Shown here: one piece after another, positions 15,663 through 24,714 of the stretch
Layout of the letters: each line of letters starts with the position of its first letter
Position numbering within the stretch: position 1 is the stretch's first letter
NCBI RefSeq assembly: GCF_017873605.1
Contig: NZ_JAGGKI010000013.1
Span: 124,001 to 188,000, forward strand
DNA length: 64,000 bases
Origin: Paenibacillus lactis
Lineage (GTDB): Bacteria; Bacillota; Bacilli; Paenibacillales; Paenibacillaceae
Direction: 5' to 3'
Position numbers and translations under genes: made by a program
The notes under the pieces: generated by a model
Seen by the model: only the letters and a program-made list of their open reading frames with translations
Told to the model about the DNA's origin: nothing
Databases searched by the model: none

Positions 15663-17096
15663 ATGACTCATGATACGAATACAAAAGCTTTGACTTCAAC
15701 AATAAGACAGGGCGGAGCAAGGCTCTTTATCGCAACATTCGCGCTATCTGTGCTCGTGGCTGCAATAACGGTTGACATGGTGAACCCAGTGCTGCCGATC
15801 TTAATCGATCAATTTGAAACTACTAAAGCAGAGGTCAGCTGGGTGGTCAGCGGCGTTGCGCTTATGCTGGCTTTCGGCGTTCCCCTATACGGGCGGATGT
15901 CCGATGTTGTGGAGCTGAAAAAACTGTTTCTGATTGCGGTATGTATTTTAGCGCTAGGAAGTTTGATTTGTGCCCTCGCAAGGGATCTTATCGTACTGGT
16001 TGCGGGAAGGATGGTCCAGGGAGCGGGGATGTCAGCCATTCCCGTGTTGTCCATTGTCGCCGTTTCGAAGGTGTTCCCGCCGGGCAAGCGCGGCGGGGTT
16101 CTAGGCATCATGGCAGGATGCATCGGCGTGGGAACTGCCGGCGGCCCGATCTTCGGCGGCATGATCGGGCAGACATTGGGCTGGCAATCCCTGTTTTGGA
16201 TTACGCTTGGTCTGTCCCTGCTCATCATGGTCGGTTCGATGTTTGCGCTGCCGAAGCTGAAGCCATTGCCGGAAGGAGCAGGTGGCCGAAGGTTTGACCT
16301 GCTCGGCGGCGTGCTGCTGGGGCTTTCCGCAGGTATGCTTCTGCTAGGCGTCACACTTAGAGAGAGCTCCGGGTTCGGTTCCTTAGCGTCATTAAGCACG
16401 TTTGCCTGCTCGCTGTTAGCCTTGGCCGGTTTTATCCGGAGAATTACCATCGTAGACAACCCGTTCGTTCCTCCGGCATTGTTTGCAAACCGGTATTACG
16501 TCTGTTCCATCCTGGTTTCTGTCTTTTCAATGTTCGCTTATTTTGCAGTGCTCGTGTTCGTGCCGCTCCTAGTCGCAGAATCGAACGGGCTTACGCCGGG
16601 GGAAGCGGGGCTGGTCCTGCTGCCGGGAGGGGCAGCAGTTGCGCTCCTGTCCCCTTGGATCGGTCGGATATCGGATCGGGTGGGGACGAAACGACTGATC
16701 CTTGCCGGTGTCAGCTTGATGGGCGTCTCCACATTATTCTTGTCAACGTATGCGGCAGGATCTCCTCCAGCGATCGTATCCGTGGGTGTTCTCGGAGCAG
16801 GGATCGCATTCGCGCTGACCAATTCTCCGGCTAACAGCGCTGCGGTCAGTTCGTTGTCTAAAGAGGAGGTGGGCGTTGGAATCGGCATATACCAAGGTGC
16901 GCTGTATCTTGGTGCAGGAACGGGGGCAGGCATTATCGGGGCGGTGCTCTCTTCTCGCCGTACTGCCGGCGATCCGCTCAATCCCTTCTACACGCTGAGT
17001 GCCATACCTTATTCCGACGCATTTCTGGTAACGAGTGCAGCCCTGATCGTTGCACTCATCGCCGGATTGGGATTGCGAAACGACAGCATAAAATAG
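15663..17096 (+). CDS. MFS multidrug exporter (DHA2-type)
   Basis: The 477-residue length and about 14 hydrophobic segments fit the DHA2 drug:H+ antiporter branch (LmrB, QacA, TetA(L)-like). Motif A is GVPLYGRMSDVVELKK and the helix 5 antiporter motif is AGCIGVGTAGGPIFGG. The ribosome site is locked in a perfect 13-bp hairpin behind a short leader frame, which points to induction by a ribosome-targeting drug. Candidate substrates are therefore phenicols, lincosamides or related inhibitors, by inference from the leader and not from the transporter sequence. A terminator follows. Confidence 0.88.
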   Translation: MTHDTNTKALTSTIRQGGARLFIATFALSVLVAAITVDMVNPVLPILIDQFETTKAEVSWVVSGVALMLAFGVPLYGRMSDVVELKKLFLIAVCILALGSLICALARDLIVLVAGRMVQGAGMSAIPVLSIVAVSKVFPPGKRGGVLGIMAGCIGVGTAGGPIFGGMIGQTLGWQSLFWITLGLSLLIMVGSMFALPKLKPLPEGAGGRRFDLLGGVLLGLSAGMLLLGVTLRESSGFGSLASLSTFACSLLALAGFIRRITIVDNPFVPPALFANRYYVCSILVSVFSMFAYFAVLVFVPLLVAESNGLTPGEAGLVLLPGGAAVALLSPWIGRISDRVGTKRLILAGVSLMGVSTLFLSTYAAGSPPAIVSVGVLGAGIAFALTNSPANSAAVSSLSKEEVGVGIGIYQGALYLGAGTGAGIIGAVLSSRRTAGDPLNPFYTLSAIPYSDAFLVTSAALIVALIAGLGLRNDSIK

Positions 17097-17158
17097 CCCG
17101 CGGCAATAACGGATGGATAGCTGCTGAAAACGGATAATTGCTTCTAATGAAGCTTTAG

Positions 17159-17194
17159 ACCATCATCCTGATCCAAATAGGATGATGGTTTTTT
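17159..17194 (+). terminator. Rho-independent terminator
   Basis: ACCATCATCCT / AGGATGATGGT is an 11-bp perfect stem with a T run. It also separates the convergent AraC gene. Confidence 0.85.
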
Positions 17195-17229
17195 CATGTT
17201 TATATCGGTGGCTCATGCTTAAAGCGCGA

Positions 17230-18099
17230 TCAGCTCTTCTTCCTGTAATAGGAAGGGGGAACGTTCTCTAGCTTGCGGAATGCCCGGCTGAAGGCGTAAA
17301 TGCTTTGAAAACCGAGCATTTCGGCGATATGGGAGAGCGGCAGGTCGGTAAATTGGATCATCTGCTTGGCTTTCTCCAGTCGGACGGTCACATGGTATTG
17401 AATCGGGGTCATGCCATAAGCCTGTTTGAACAGGCGGCATAAGTAAAATTTGCTGAGATTGGCGAGTCTGGCGAGCTCGTCCAGCGTAATTTCGTGGTCC
17501 GTATGATGGCTGAGATATTGCTTGACGCGGTCAAGCAGCTCCTGCTTCGATTGCAGGTGCGGGTTTCGGTGCCAATGCACCTCGCGCAGCAGCTGAATCC
17601 ACAGCTGAATGAATAAACCTTTGGCGGCAATGTCGTGGTACGGAAATTTTCGCTCCTGCTCGTGAATGATATCAAACAGGAGCTTCTCAATAATGATCGG
17701 CTGATGAAGCCGGATGTGATTGGGCAGCGGCAGATCAAGCAGCGGGGTTAGATCCTCGCGAAAGCTTCTCCGTTCTTCCTGGGTCATCGCCTTCAGAGGT
17801 TTGAAGGATACTTTGACTTCAGGGCTGTCGGGCTGATAGAACAAGTCGAAGTGAATATGCGGCTGGCGAAGGCGTTTGCCGTTAAGAAGCCGAATGGAAT
17901 GCGGCTGCTTCGGCTTGAACAGGAAAAGGTCTCCAGGGATTCCGTGAAACGTTTGTTCCTCCACAGTAACCTCGACCTCGCCTTCCTTGACGTACATCAG
18001 CTCGTAATCATAGAGAACACGCTCCGGGATGATGAAAGGCGGTTCCACGATACTATCCCAAGCTACGCGTATGTAGGGTGAAAGCATGTTCATATCCAT
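17230..18099 (-). CDS. AraC-family transcriptional regulator
   Basis: The N-terminal ~150 residues form a cupin-like sensor (ERVLYDYELMYVKEGEVEVTVEE, then GDLFLFKPKQPHSI). The C-terminal ~100 residues hold the two AraC helix-turn-helix motifs (ITLDELARLANLSKFYLCRLFKQ and PLSHIAEMLGFQSIYAFSRAFRK). The ATG at 18099 has AGGAGG 7 nt upstream, so it is preferred over the open frame that extends to 18201. It is divergent from the GH172 gene 200 bp away and is its likely sugar-responsive regulator. Confidence 0.88.
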   Translation of the reverse strand: MDMNMLSPYIRVAWDSIVEPPFIIPERVLYDYELMYVKEGEVEVTVEEQTFHGIPGDLFLFKPKQPHSIRLLNGKRLRQPHIHFDLFYQPDSPEVKVSFKPLKAMTQEERRSFREDLTPLLDLPLPNHIRLHQPIIIEKLLFDIIHEQERKFPYHDIAAKGLFIQLWIQLLREVHWHRNPHLQSKQELLDRVKQYLSHHTDHEITLDELARLANLSKFYLCRLFKQAYGMTPIQYHVTVRLEKAKQMIQFTDLPLSHIAEMLGFQSIYAFSRAFRKLENVPPSYYRKKS

Positions 18100-18302
18100 A
18101 ATGAAACCTCCTGTGGCCAATATGCATAGGATCCCAAACGGGCAGGCGAAATAATGAGCAATTTTGGTTAAAAAATTGACTTGATCGGATCTGTCATGCA
18201 ATCGCGGAATATTTTAAACTCGGTACAAAGTCAACTATATCATAAGTTTGCATTGTCGAAATCATTAGCAATAGAACGCTTACAAATGGAGGGTGAACAA
18301 GC

Positions 18303-19385
18303 ATGTCAGCATTCAACGGCCTGGATATGGGTCTGGGAAGTTTGCCGCGCTTATCTAAAGCGGTCACACGTTCAATCAGCCCGGAAAACTTCACTGGAGA
18401 AAAAGGGAAAGGAGCGATGGCGACGGAAGGAACCGGGGCAGCATGTGCCCGCGATCTGGGCCAAGGCTGGAAGGTATCGCCATCCGTATCCATTCCGGCA
18501 GGAACCACCTTTGTGTTGGCCGACATCACCGGTCCGGGAGCGATCCAGCATATGTGGATGACCACGTTTCCAGGCCATTGGCGGAATTTAATTTTACGCT
18601 TTTACTGGGATCATGAAGAGGCTCCATCCGTTGAGGTGCCTATTGGCGATTTCTTCTGTAATGGCTGGTGTGAGCGCAGCAATGTGAATTCCATGCCGAT
18701 CTCCGTAAATCCGGCAGGAGGAATGAACAGTTACTGGCTGATGCCGTTCCGCCGTAACGCGCGATTGACCGTGGAGAATCGGGCGACAGAGGATGTCATC
18801 CTGTATTATCAGATTAATTACACGTTGACTGAGGTGCCCGAGGACACCGCCTATTTCCATGCTGCATGGAACCGAAGCAATCCCGTGAAATATAAGGACG
18901 TTCATACGATTATCGACGGAATTCAAGGAAGAGGACACTATGTCGGCACTTATTTGGCGTGGCAGGTGAACAATACCGGCTGGTGGGGCGAAGGTGAGGT
19001 TAAGTTTTACATGGACGGCGATGGCGAATTTCCGACCATCTGTGGAACCGGAACGGAGGATTATTTCGGCGGGGCCTGGAATTTCGAGCATCCGACCGGC
19101 GAATACGGTACCTTCTCGACGCCGTTCTTGGGACTGCCGCAGATCATTAAACCGGATGGCTTGTATCGCAGTCAGCAGCGCTTCGGCATGTACCGCTGGC
19201 ATATCATGGATCCGATCCGGTTTGAGGAGGATTTGCGGGTGACGGTTCAGGCTCTCGGATGGCGCTCGGGTGGAAGGTATTTGCCGCTGCAGGACGATAT
19301 TGCGTCCGTTGCGTATTGGTACCAGGCCGAGCCGCATGCGACATTCCGTGCTCTGCCGGATAAAGATCACCTGGAAGTGATCTGA
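18303..19385 (+). CDS. GH172 (DUF2961) glycoside hydrolase
   Basis: A 360-residue protein with the DUF2961/GH172 pattern: GPGAIQHMWMT, a central YYQINY beta segment, and CGTGTEDYFGGAW with the conserved Glu-Asp pair proposed as catalytic in this family. Characterised GH172 members act on alpha-fructofuranosides, difructose anhydrides or arabinan-type alpha-D-arabinofuranosides; the substrate here cannot be told. There is no signal peptide, so it acts inside the cell. The ribosome site is GGAGGGTGAACAAGC. A divergent AraC regulator lies upstream but no transporter is adjacent. Confidence 0.85.
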   Translation: MSAFNGLDMGLGSLPRLSKAVTRSISPENFTGEKGKGAMATEGTGAACARDLGQGWKVSPSVSIPAGTTFVLADITGPGAIQHMWMTTFPGHWRNLILRFYWDHEEAPSVEVPIGDFFCNGWCERSNVNSMPISVNPAGGMNSYWLMPFRRNARLTVENRATEDVILYYQINYTLTEVPEDTAYFHAAWNRSNPVKYKDVHTIIDGIQGRGHYVGTYLAWQVNNTGWWGEGEVKFYMDGDGEFPTICGTGTEDYFGGAWNFEHPTGEYGTFSTPFLGLPQIIKPDGLYRSQQRFGMYRWHIMDPIRFEEDLRVTVQALGWRSGGRYLPLQDDIASVAYWYQAEPHATFRALPDKDHLEVI

Positions 19386-19610
19386 CAAGGGCAGCATGAT
19401 CATGTCACCGTAACCGAGAAATGCTTTGAACAAACACATAGCGTGTAATAGACGGGATGGGGTGCGGCTTACATAGCCGCGCCTTTTGTCTGTGCTCTTT
19501 TTAGTGAATCGGGTTAAAATTGTTGAAATTCAGCTATATTAATGGTATAAATGGATTGAATCCATTTATCCATTGAACGGGGAGCATCGATGAAGGAGGA
19601 GGCGTCTGGT

Positions 19611-20144
19611 ATGTGTCCGATACTATCCCGAGAGCATTATTTTCTGCAGGTGATCAATGAGCTGAATCAGCATAGCGTGGAGAGCGGAAGCTTGGAGGAG
19701 AGACTCCGGGATATGCTGCTGGAATTGGCCGAATCGGTTCGGGACGGAAAGCGGCTCGGCATGGATACGCTCCATCGCTTGAATAAGCTCTTCGAGCAAT
19801 ATCAGGCCATACGGCTGAAGGTGAGCTTAGTTCCAAGGGCGGCTTCACTGTTTGCTGGTGAAACAGACGAGCATACCAGTGATACCGGTGAAGAAGGACA
19901 GCAGCTGCTGCTGCACTCGGAGTTCTTGGATGGACCGGATCAGTTGAGACGAAAATACATGGAGTCGATCATCAGCCTGCTTGAGGCTATGGAGAAGAGC
20001 ACGCTTGCGCTGCAGACCTGTGTACAATGCGATCGCTGGTTCATTCCCTATCGCAGGGCCCAGGTCACTAAGTTTTGCGGCTCGGCTTGCCGCAACCGTT
20101 ATCATTATGAACGCACTAAAATGGGCAGCCGAAGGCTGATATAG
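19611..20144 (+). CDS. CGNR-like zinc-finger protein
   Basis: The C-terminal ~40 residues hold CVQCDRWF ... KFCGSACRNRYHY, a Cys-x2-Cys ... Cys-x3-Cys arrangement typical of the CGNR zinc ribbon that binds DNA. The N-terminal ~130 residues are helical and poorly conserved. Normal CGNR proteins carry an ABATE domain there, which I do not recognise. The ATG at 19611 has AGGAGG 8 nt upstream; an ATG at 19590 with weaker GGGAG is the alternative. The stop is 13 bp from map, so the two probably form an operon. Confidence 0.7.
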   Translation: MCPILSREHYFLQVINELNQHSVESGSLEERLRDMLLELAESVRDGKRLGMDTLHRLNKLFEQYQAIRLKVSLVPRAASLFAGETDEHTSDTGEEGQQLLLHSEFLDGPDQLRRKYMESIISLLEAMEKSTLALQTCVQCDRWFIPYRRAQVTKFCGSACRNRYHYERTKMGSRRLI

Positions 20145-20157
20145 GAGGAAACCGATC

Positions 20158-20904
20158 ATGATCACACTAAAATCGAATAGGGAAATCCAATCCATGCACG
20201 AAGCGGGCAAGCTGCTCGCCGCATGCCATCGCGAAGTCGCGAAGTTAATTAAGCCCGGCATCTCAACCTCGGCCATCGACCGTTTTGTTGAAACCTATTT
20301 AAAGAAGCACGGGGCTGTTCCGGAACAGATCGGATATAACGGTTACCAGTATGCAACATGCGCGTCGGTAAACGATGAAATCTGCCACGGGTATCCCCGG
20401 AAGGAGCCGCTTGCAAACGGGGATATCGTTACGATCGATTTCGTCGTCAATTTGAACGGCAGCTTGGCGGATTCGGCCTGGACTTATGCGGTCGGCGACG
20501 TTTCCGAAGAGGCGAAGGGACTGATGGACGTAACCCTCGAATGCCTCTACAAAGGAATTGAGCAAGCTCAGATCGGAAACCGGATCGGTGATATCGGCCA
20601 TGCGATTCAGACGTATGCCGAAGCTCGGGGATACGGGGTTGTCCGCGAGTTCACCGGTCACGGCATTGGGCCGCGGATCCATGAAGAACCTCAAATCCCT
20701 CATTTTGGATCTCCGGGAAAAGGGCTGCGTTTAAAGGAAGGCATGGTCATTACAATCGAGCCGATGATTAATGTGGGGGTATGGGAAAGCAAGATGGATG
20801 CAAACGGCTGGACCGCAAGGACGGCGGATGGAAAGCTATCCGCGCAATATGAACATACCATTGCCATCACAAAGGACGGACCGCTCATATTGACGATGCA
20901 ATAA
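20158..20904 (+). CDS. map: Type I methionine aminopeptidase
   Basis: Removes N-terminal methionine from new proteins. The 248-residue length is normal. Metal ligands are visible in TIDFVVNLNGSLADSAW (two Asp), GHGIGPRIHEEP (His), TIEPMINVG (Glu) and AQYEHTIAI (Glu). The ribosome site is AGGAGGAAACCG. It sits outside the ribosomal protein cluster where the housekeeping copy usually lies, so it is probably a second paralogue (B. subtilis YflG-like). Confidence 0.93.
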   Translation: MITLKSNREIQSMHEAGKLLAACHREVAKLIKPGISTSAIDRFVETYLKKHGAVPEQIGYNGYQYATCASVNDEICHGYPRKEPLANGDIVTIDFVVNLNGSLADSAWTYAVGDVSEEAKGLMDVTLECLYKGIEQAQIGNRIGDIGHAIQTYAEARGYGVVREFTGHGIGPRIHEEPQIPHFGSPGKGLRLKEGMVITIEPMINVGVWESKMDANGWTARTADGKLSAQYEHTIAITKDGPLILTMQ

Positions 20905-20921
20905 TGCCAGGTGTTGGAAGC

Positions 20922-20953
20922 AAAGGCTTCGGGTTGATTCCCGGGCCTTTTTT
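20922..20953 (+). terminator. Rho-independent terminator after map
   Basis: AAAGGC-ttCGGG ... CCCGgGCCTTT hairpin with a T run. Confidence 0.65.
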
Positions 20954-21013
20954 GCGTCTTCGGTAAGTCTATGAATTTGATATAATGAGGAAAAACATTC
21001 GGAGGACATATCC

Positions 21014-22612
21014 ATGAAACCAGTCCTATTTATGAATGGAAAAATATGGACGAGGCAGTCCCCCACAGCTGCGGATGCCGTATTTGTGGAGGATGGCGTC
21101 ATTCGCGCCATTGGCAGCGCGGCCGATCTGCGGCTTCAGCTGGCAGGTAAAGACTATCGCATAGTGGATTGGGAAGGTGCCTGGGTGCTTCCGGGCCTTG
21201 TCGATGCCCATATGCATCTAGGCATGCATGGATTGAAGCTTGGCATGCTCGACTTTACGGAAGTGACAAGCAAAGACGAAATGCTGGATATGCTGAGGAA
21301 ACGTGCTGAGGTAACGCCGCCGGGAGATTGGATTCTGGGGCTGAATTGGAACGAGAACAGCTTCCGGGAAGGCACGGTGCCTCATCGGCTGGAGCTGGAT
21401 GAAATCTCGACGGTACATCCGATCTTTTTAACGAGGACCTGTTTTCATGCTTATTTGGGCAATTCGGCAGCATTTCGCCAAGCAGGCATTCCCGAAGGGG
21501 CTCCGGATCCGGAATCCGGAGCCTTCGGCAGGGATCCGAGCGGACAGATGAATGGATGGATCTATGAAAATGCATCGATTCCTTTTTTTGACGTTCAGCC
21601 GCAGCCCGAGGCTGCAGCTTTGAAACACGCACTACATGAAGCTTGCCGGGATGCGCTCCGTCTTGGCCTCACGGCTGCGCACACGGAAGACCTGCGGCTT
21701 CTCGGCAGTGCGGACGACATGCTTCGCATCCATCGGGAGCTAAGAGAGATGGGATTGCATTTTCGCACCCATCAGCTCATGTATCATGCGTTTCTGGCAG
21801 AAATAGAGGATCTTCAATTGAAGGCTGGCAGCGGAGACGAATGGAATCGCATCGGTGCAATCAAGCTGTTCGTCGATGGAGCCGTCGGCGGAAGAACGGC
21901 ATTGTTAATGGAACCGTATGACGATGCCCCGCATACCTGCGGGCTCGCAATGCATTCGCCGGAAGAGCTTGCACATATTGTCCGAAGCGCGCGCAAGCTG
22001 GGTTATCCGGTGGCCTTCCATGCGATCGGTGACGCTGCTGCCGAACGCATGGCAGAAGTGCTGGAAGCCAACCCGCTTCGGATGGATGCTAAGCTTCCGG
22101 ACCGTTTCATACATGCCCAGATTGTTCAGCCGCCTACAGTTGAGCGGATAATGAAGCTCCGTCTGGCCGTCGATCTGCAGCCAAGGTTCGTTGCCAGCGA
22201 CTTCCCTTGGGTGCTTGAACGGGTCGGCTCCAATCGGACAAACTATCTGTATGCATGGAAGAAATGGCTGCGAAGCGGGCTGCCTTGCTCGGGCGGGAGC
22301 GATTCGCCGATTGAACCGTTGGATCCGTTTCTTGGCATTCATGCCGCCGTTACAAGACGAAAGCCGGGTGAGCGGCATGAGGGCTACATCCCGGAAGAAA
22401 AGCTTAGCGTAACCGAGGCCGTGGAGCTGTTCACCACGGGCAGTGCAGCAGCGGCGGGTGAAGCAGGGGAGAGAGGGAGCATCGAGGTCGGGAAATATGC
22501 TGATTTCACCGTCGTTGACCGAATGATACATAATGATATGGATCCGGATGATCTGCTAAAGATCAAGGTGTGTATGACGGTTGTGAATGGCGAAATAGGG
22601 TATATGGCCTAG
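21014..22612 (+). CDS. YtcJ-type amidohydrolase
   Basis: The 532-residue protein belongs to the amidohydrolase-3 branch. Seen are LPGLVDAHMHLGMHG (metal-binding HMH), KLFVDGAVGGRTALL, FHAIGDAAAER (metal His) and CSGGSDSPIEPLDPF (catalytic Asp). The C-terminal beta sandwich ends in SIEVGKYADFTVVDR. Substrate is unknown; relatives act on N-substituted formamides and similar amides. It is a single-gene unit with GGAGG 9 nt before the ATG and a terminator about 110 bp downstream. Confidence 0.85.
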   Translation: MKPVLFMNGKIWTRQSPTAADAVFVEDGVIRAIGSAADLRLQLAGKDYRIVDWEGAWVLPGLVDAHMHLGMHGLKLGMLDFTEVTSKDEMLDMLRKRAEVTPPGDWILGLNWNENSFREGTVPHRLELDEISTVHPIFLTRTCFHAYLGNSAAFRQAGIPEGAPDPESGAFGRDPSGQMNGWIYENASIPFFDVQPQPEAAALKHALHEACRDALRLGLTAAHTEDLRLLGSADDMLRIHRELREMGLHFRTHQLMYHAFLAEIEDLQLKAGSGDEWNRIGAIKLFVDGAVGGRTALLMEPYDDAPHTCGLAMHSPEELAHIVRSARKLGYPVAFHAIGDAAAERMAEVLEANPLRMDAKLPDRFIHAQIVQPPTVERIMKLRLAVDLQPRFVASDFPWVLERVGSNRTNYLYAWKKWLRSGLPCSGGSDSPIEPLDPFLGIHAAVTRRKPGERHEGYIPEEKLSVTEAVELFTTGSAAAAGEAGERGSIEVGKYADFTVVDRMIHNDMDPDDLLKIKVCMTVVNGEIGYMA

Positions 22613-22720
22613 GACATGCCGGTTCGCAGAGCGCTTAGTTTATTAACTAAGGGATGATCCAGGTCGAACTGGGGCAGCTCCGGCTGTCTCTTTGATCCGG
22701 ATCTGATCGAATGTTTATGA

Positions 22721-22753
22721 AATCTCTGCTCGCTGGTCGAGCAGAGATTTTTT
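22721..22753 (+). terminator. Rho-independent terminator
   Basis: AATCTCTGCTCG / CGAGCAGAGATT is a perfect 12-bp stem with a 5-nt loop and T run. It may serve both convergent genes. Confidence 0.85.
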
Positions 22754-22782
22754 CTATGAAAAAGCTTCTTAAATTGACGAAG

Positions 22783-23730
22783 CTACTTATTCGGACTATC
22801 AACGGGGGAATACCGTTGAAGCTCGTCCCAAGCGGGTGTGGCCATGTTCGCCCGTTTCTTCAATTGATTGAAGGCATGCTGTAAAGCGGTCGTCTCGTTT
22901 GCCGATACGGCCTTATCGCTTAACAGGATTCCGCTAATCGGGGTTGACAGCATTATCTTTAACAGGAAGTAAAACAGCTTTCTTTGTTTGCGGGCGAATT
23001 GCTTTTGAGCGGCGGGAGTAACCGTATAACCGTTCTTCTCCAACACTTGATGTCCCTCATCTACAGCATCGATCACGAGATGAAGGAGCTTCTTGTCTTT
23101 TGCGGCTCTCCGCAGATGGCCGTTATAGGAAGAAGTTATGAAATTCAGGGGCAAGATGAACACAAAATGACTTTTCAGCCATTCATCCATATCTTTCTGA
23201 TAAGACCACTTAAATTTGGTGTTAACCAAAGCCTGGTCGATTACCGAACGCCAAGACAGGTCCTGGCCTAAACCTCCGATGTTGATTTTGGTTCTTGGGC
23301 TGCGGACACTTATGACAAGACCATTCTCTCTCCAGCCAGCGATCGACTGAAAAGCGAATGCAACCTTTTTTGGTACCGGACTATGGGTTTGCAAATACTC
23401 CTCCATTGGCCCTGGACTTGCATTGTTGCCCATCAAGACGATATGGCGGCTGTGGTTTGCTGCAAGCGCAGGCAATACCGACTCGAAATCCGGGTATTTC
23501 ATCACGACAAAAATCAGGTCATAAACATCGTCCGGCTGGAGTTCGCGGATGACCCGTACGTTATGTACCGTGGTCCGAAATTGTAAATAGTGCCGGATGA
23601 CATTGCCGTTCTTCTCCAACTCATCCGCCCGTCGTCCTCTGGCCAGCATCGTGACCTTGTGTCCTCCGCGCTCCAGCTCGTGGGCTAAATAACTGCCCAG
23701 CACGCCTGCGCCGTAAACTAATATTTGCAT
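22783..23730 (-). CDS. Ketopantoate reductase-like oxidoreductase (PanE/ApbA family)
   Basis: It begins MQILVYGAGVLGSYLAHEL, the NADP-binding motif of the ApbA/PanE family, and LIFVVMKYPDFESVL fits the family pattern. The C-terminal helical domain is longer and less conserved than in true PanE and no clear catalytic Lys/Glu pair is evident. The ATG at 23730 has AAAGGAGG 7 nt upstream. It is divergent from a TetR gene with twin palindromic operators between them, so it is a regulated accessory reductase rather than the pantothenate enzyme. Confidence 0.8.
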   Translation of the reverse strand: MQILVYGAGVLGSYLAHELERGGHKVTMLARGRRADELEKNGNVIRHYLQFRTTVHNVRVIRELQPDDVYDLIFVVMKYPDFESVLPALAANHSRHIVLMGNNASPGPMEEYLQTHSPVPKKVAFAFQSIAGWRENGLVISVRSPRTKINIGGLGQDLSWRSVIDQALVNTKFKWSYQKDMDEWLKSHFVFILPLNFITSSYNGHLRRAAKDKKLLHLVIDAVDEGHQVLEKNGYTVTPAAQKQFARKQRKLFYFLLKIMLSTPISGILLSDKAVSANETTALQHAFNQLKKRANMATPAWDELQRYSPVDSPNK

Positions 23731-23844
23731 CGCGGATCCTCCTTTAGCGTCCTCTCCCATCGTCATGTCGGATTGGACGGATGATTGAGTTGAATCATTT
23801 GATCCAACCCGTGTTTGCTTATGCGCTTATTTGTTTCAACAAAG

Positions 23845-23874
23845 TTTTTAAATAATCGTTATGAAATTTAAAAA
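23845..23874. promoter_or_regulatory. Palindromic operator, copy 1
   Basis: TTTTTAAAT-N12-ATTTAAAAA is a perfect 9-bp inverted repeat spanning 30 bp, in the region between the reductase and TetR genes. Confidence 0.65.
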
Positions 23875-23919
23875 TTAACAGCTTGATTCTATATGGACAT
23901 CAACCAGGATGTCAAGAAG

Positions 23920-23949
23920 TTTTTAAATATTACCGATTAAATTTAAAAA
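23920..23949. promoter_or_regulatory. Palindromic operator, copy 2
   Basis: The same arms TTTTTAAAT and ATTTAAAAA with the same N12 spacing recur 75 bp from copy 1, closer to the TetR start. Arms are identical while spacers differ, as expected for protein-binding sites. Confidence 0.65.
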
Positions 23950-24007
23950 TTATTCGATTTATGTTAAAATACCTGAAGTGATGAAATTTGGAAGCGGGTG
24001 AAGGCGG

Positions 24008-24580
24008 ATGAACAAATTCGAAATCAGAACGCAGCAAAAGAAGGATGCGATCATTCATGCGGCATTAAAGCTTTTTAAAGAAAAAGGCTTCATCCATGTC
24101 AGCATTAAAGACATTGCCGAAGAATCCGGCGTTTCATCGGTATCCCTGTATAACTACTTCGGCAGTAAAGAAGGGGTGGTCAAAGAATGTGCAAACGTTC
24201 TGATGCAAAACACCATCCGAAGAGCCAAGGAGCTTTTGCAGCAAAATATCGACTTTAAGGACAAGCTATCCCAAGTACTGGAGATCTGTGCCGAACAAGA
24301 CTACCAGTTGCTTGGCACACCGGGTGCCGTTGAAGATCAGGTGCTGGCAAGCTTATATAGCGAAAACACCAATCAAATTAGAATCGAGCTTATTCAGGAA
24401 TATATTGAGCTGGGGAAGAAGGAAGGGGCGATTCACGCTTCGGTTTCCGTGGAGACCCTCTTGGAATTATTAAATGCCGTAGGGTCACTCCAAGCTTTAT
24501 GGGCAAGATCGGGGAATTATAAAAAGAAGATGGCTGAGCTTAATCAGCTTCTCTTGTATGGTTTTGTTGGACGCCGCTAA
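24008..24580 (+). CDS. TetR-family transcriptional regulator
   Basis: The N-terminal helix-turn-helix is clear (KKDAIIHAALKLFKEKGFIHVSIKDIAEESGVSSVSLYNYFGSKEGV). The C-terminal ligand domain (residues ~60-190) is helical and unassigned. The start has a G-rich GGGTGAAGGCGG site. Two identical 30-bp palindromes upstream are probable operators, so it is likely to repress itself and the divergent reductase. Confidence 0.88.
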   Translation: MNKFEIRTQQKKDAIIHAALKLFKEKGFIHVSIKDIAEESGVSSVSLYNYFGSKEGVVKECANVLMQNTIRRAKELLQQNIDFKDKLSQVLEICAEQDYQLLGTPGAVEDQVLASLYSENTNQIRIELIQEYIELGKKEGAIHASVSVETLLELLNAVGSLQALWARSGNYKKKMAELNQLLLYGFVGRR

Positions 24581-24714
24581 ATGGTTAGATGGAAAGTGCC
24601 TTTCCGATTTCGGAGGGTGCTTTTTGTTATTTACCAACTTGTTCTTGAAACTACGCAAAAAAGGAAATTCGCCTCCCAAGGAGAACCATATACTACTTGG
24701 AGGAGGATGCATTA

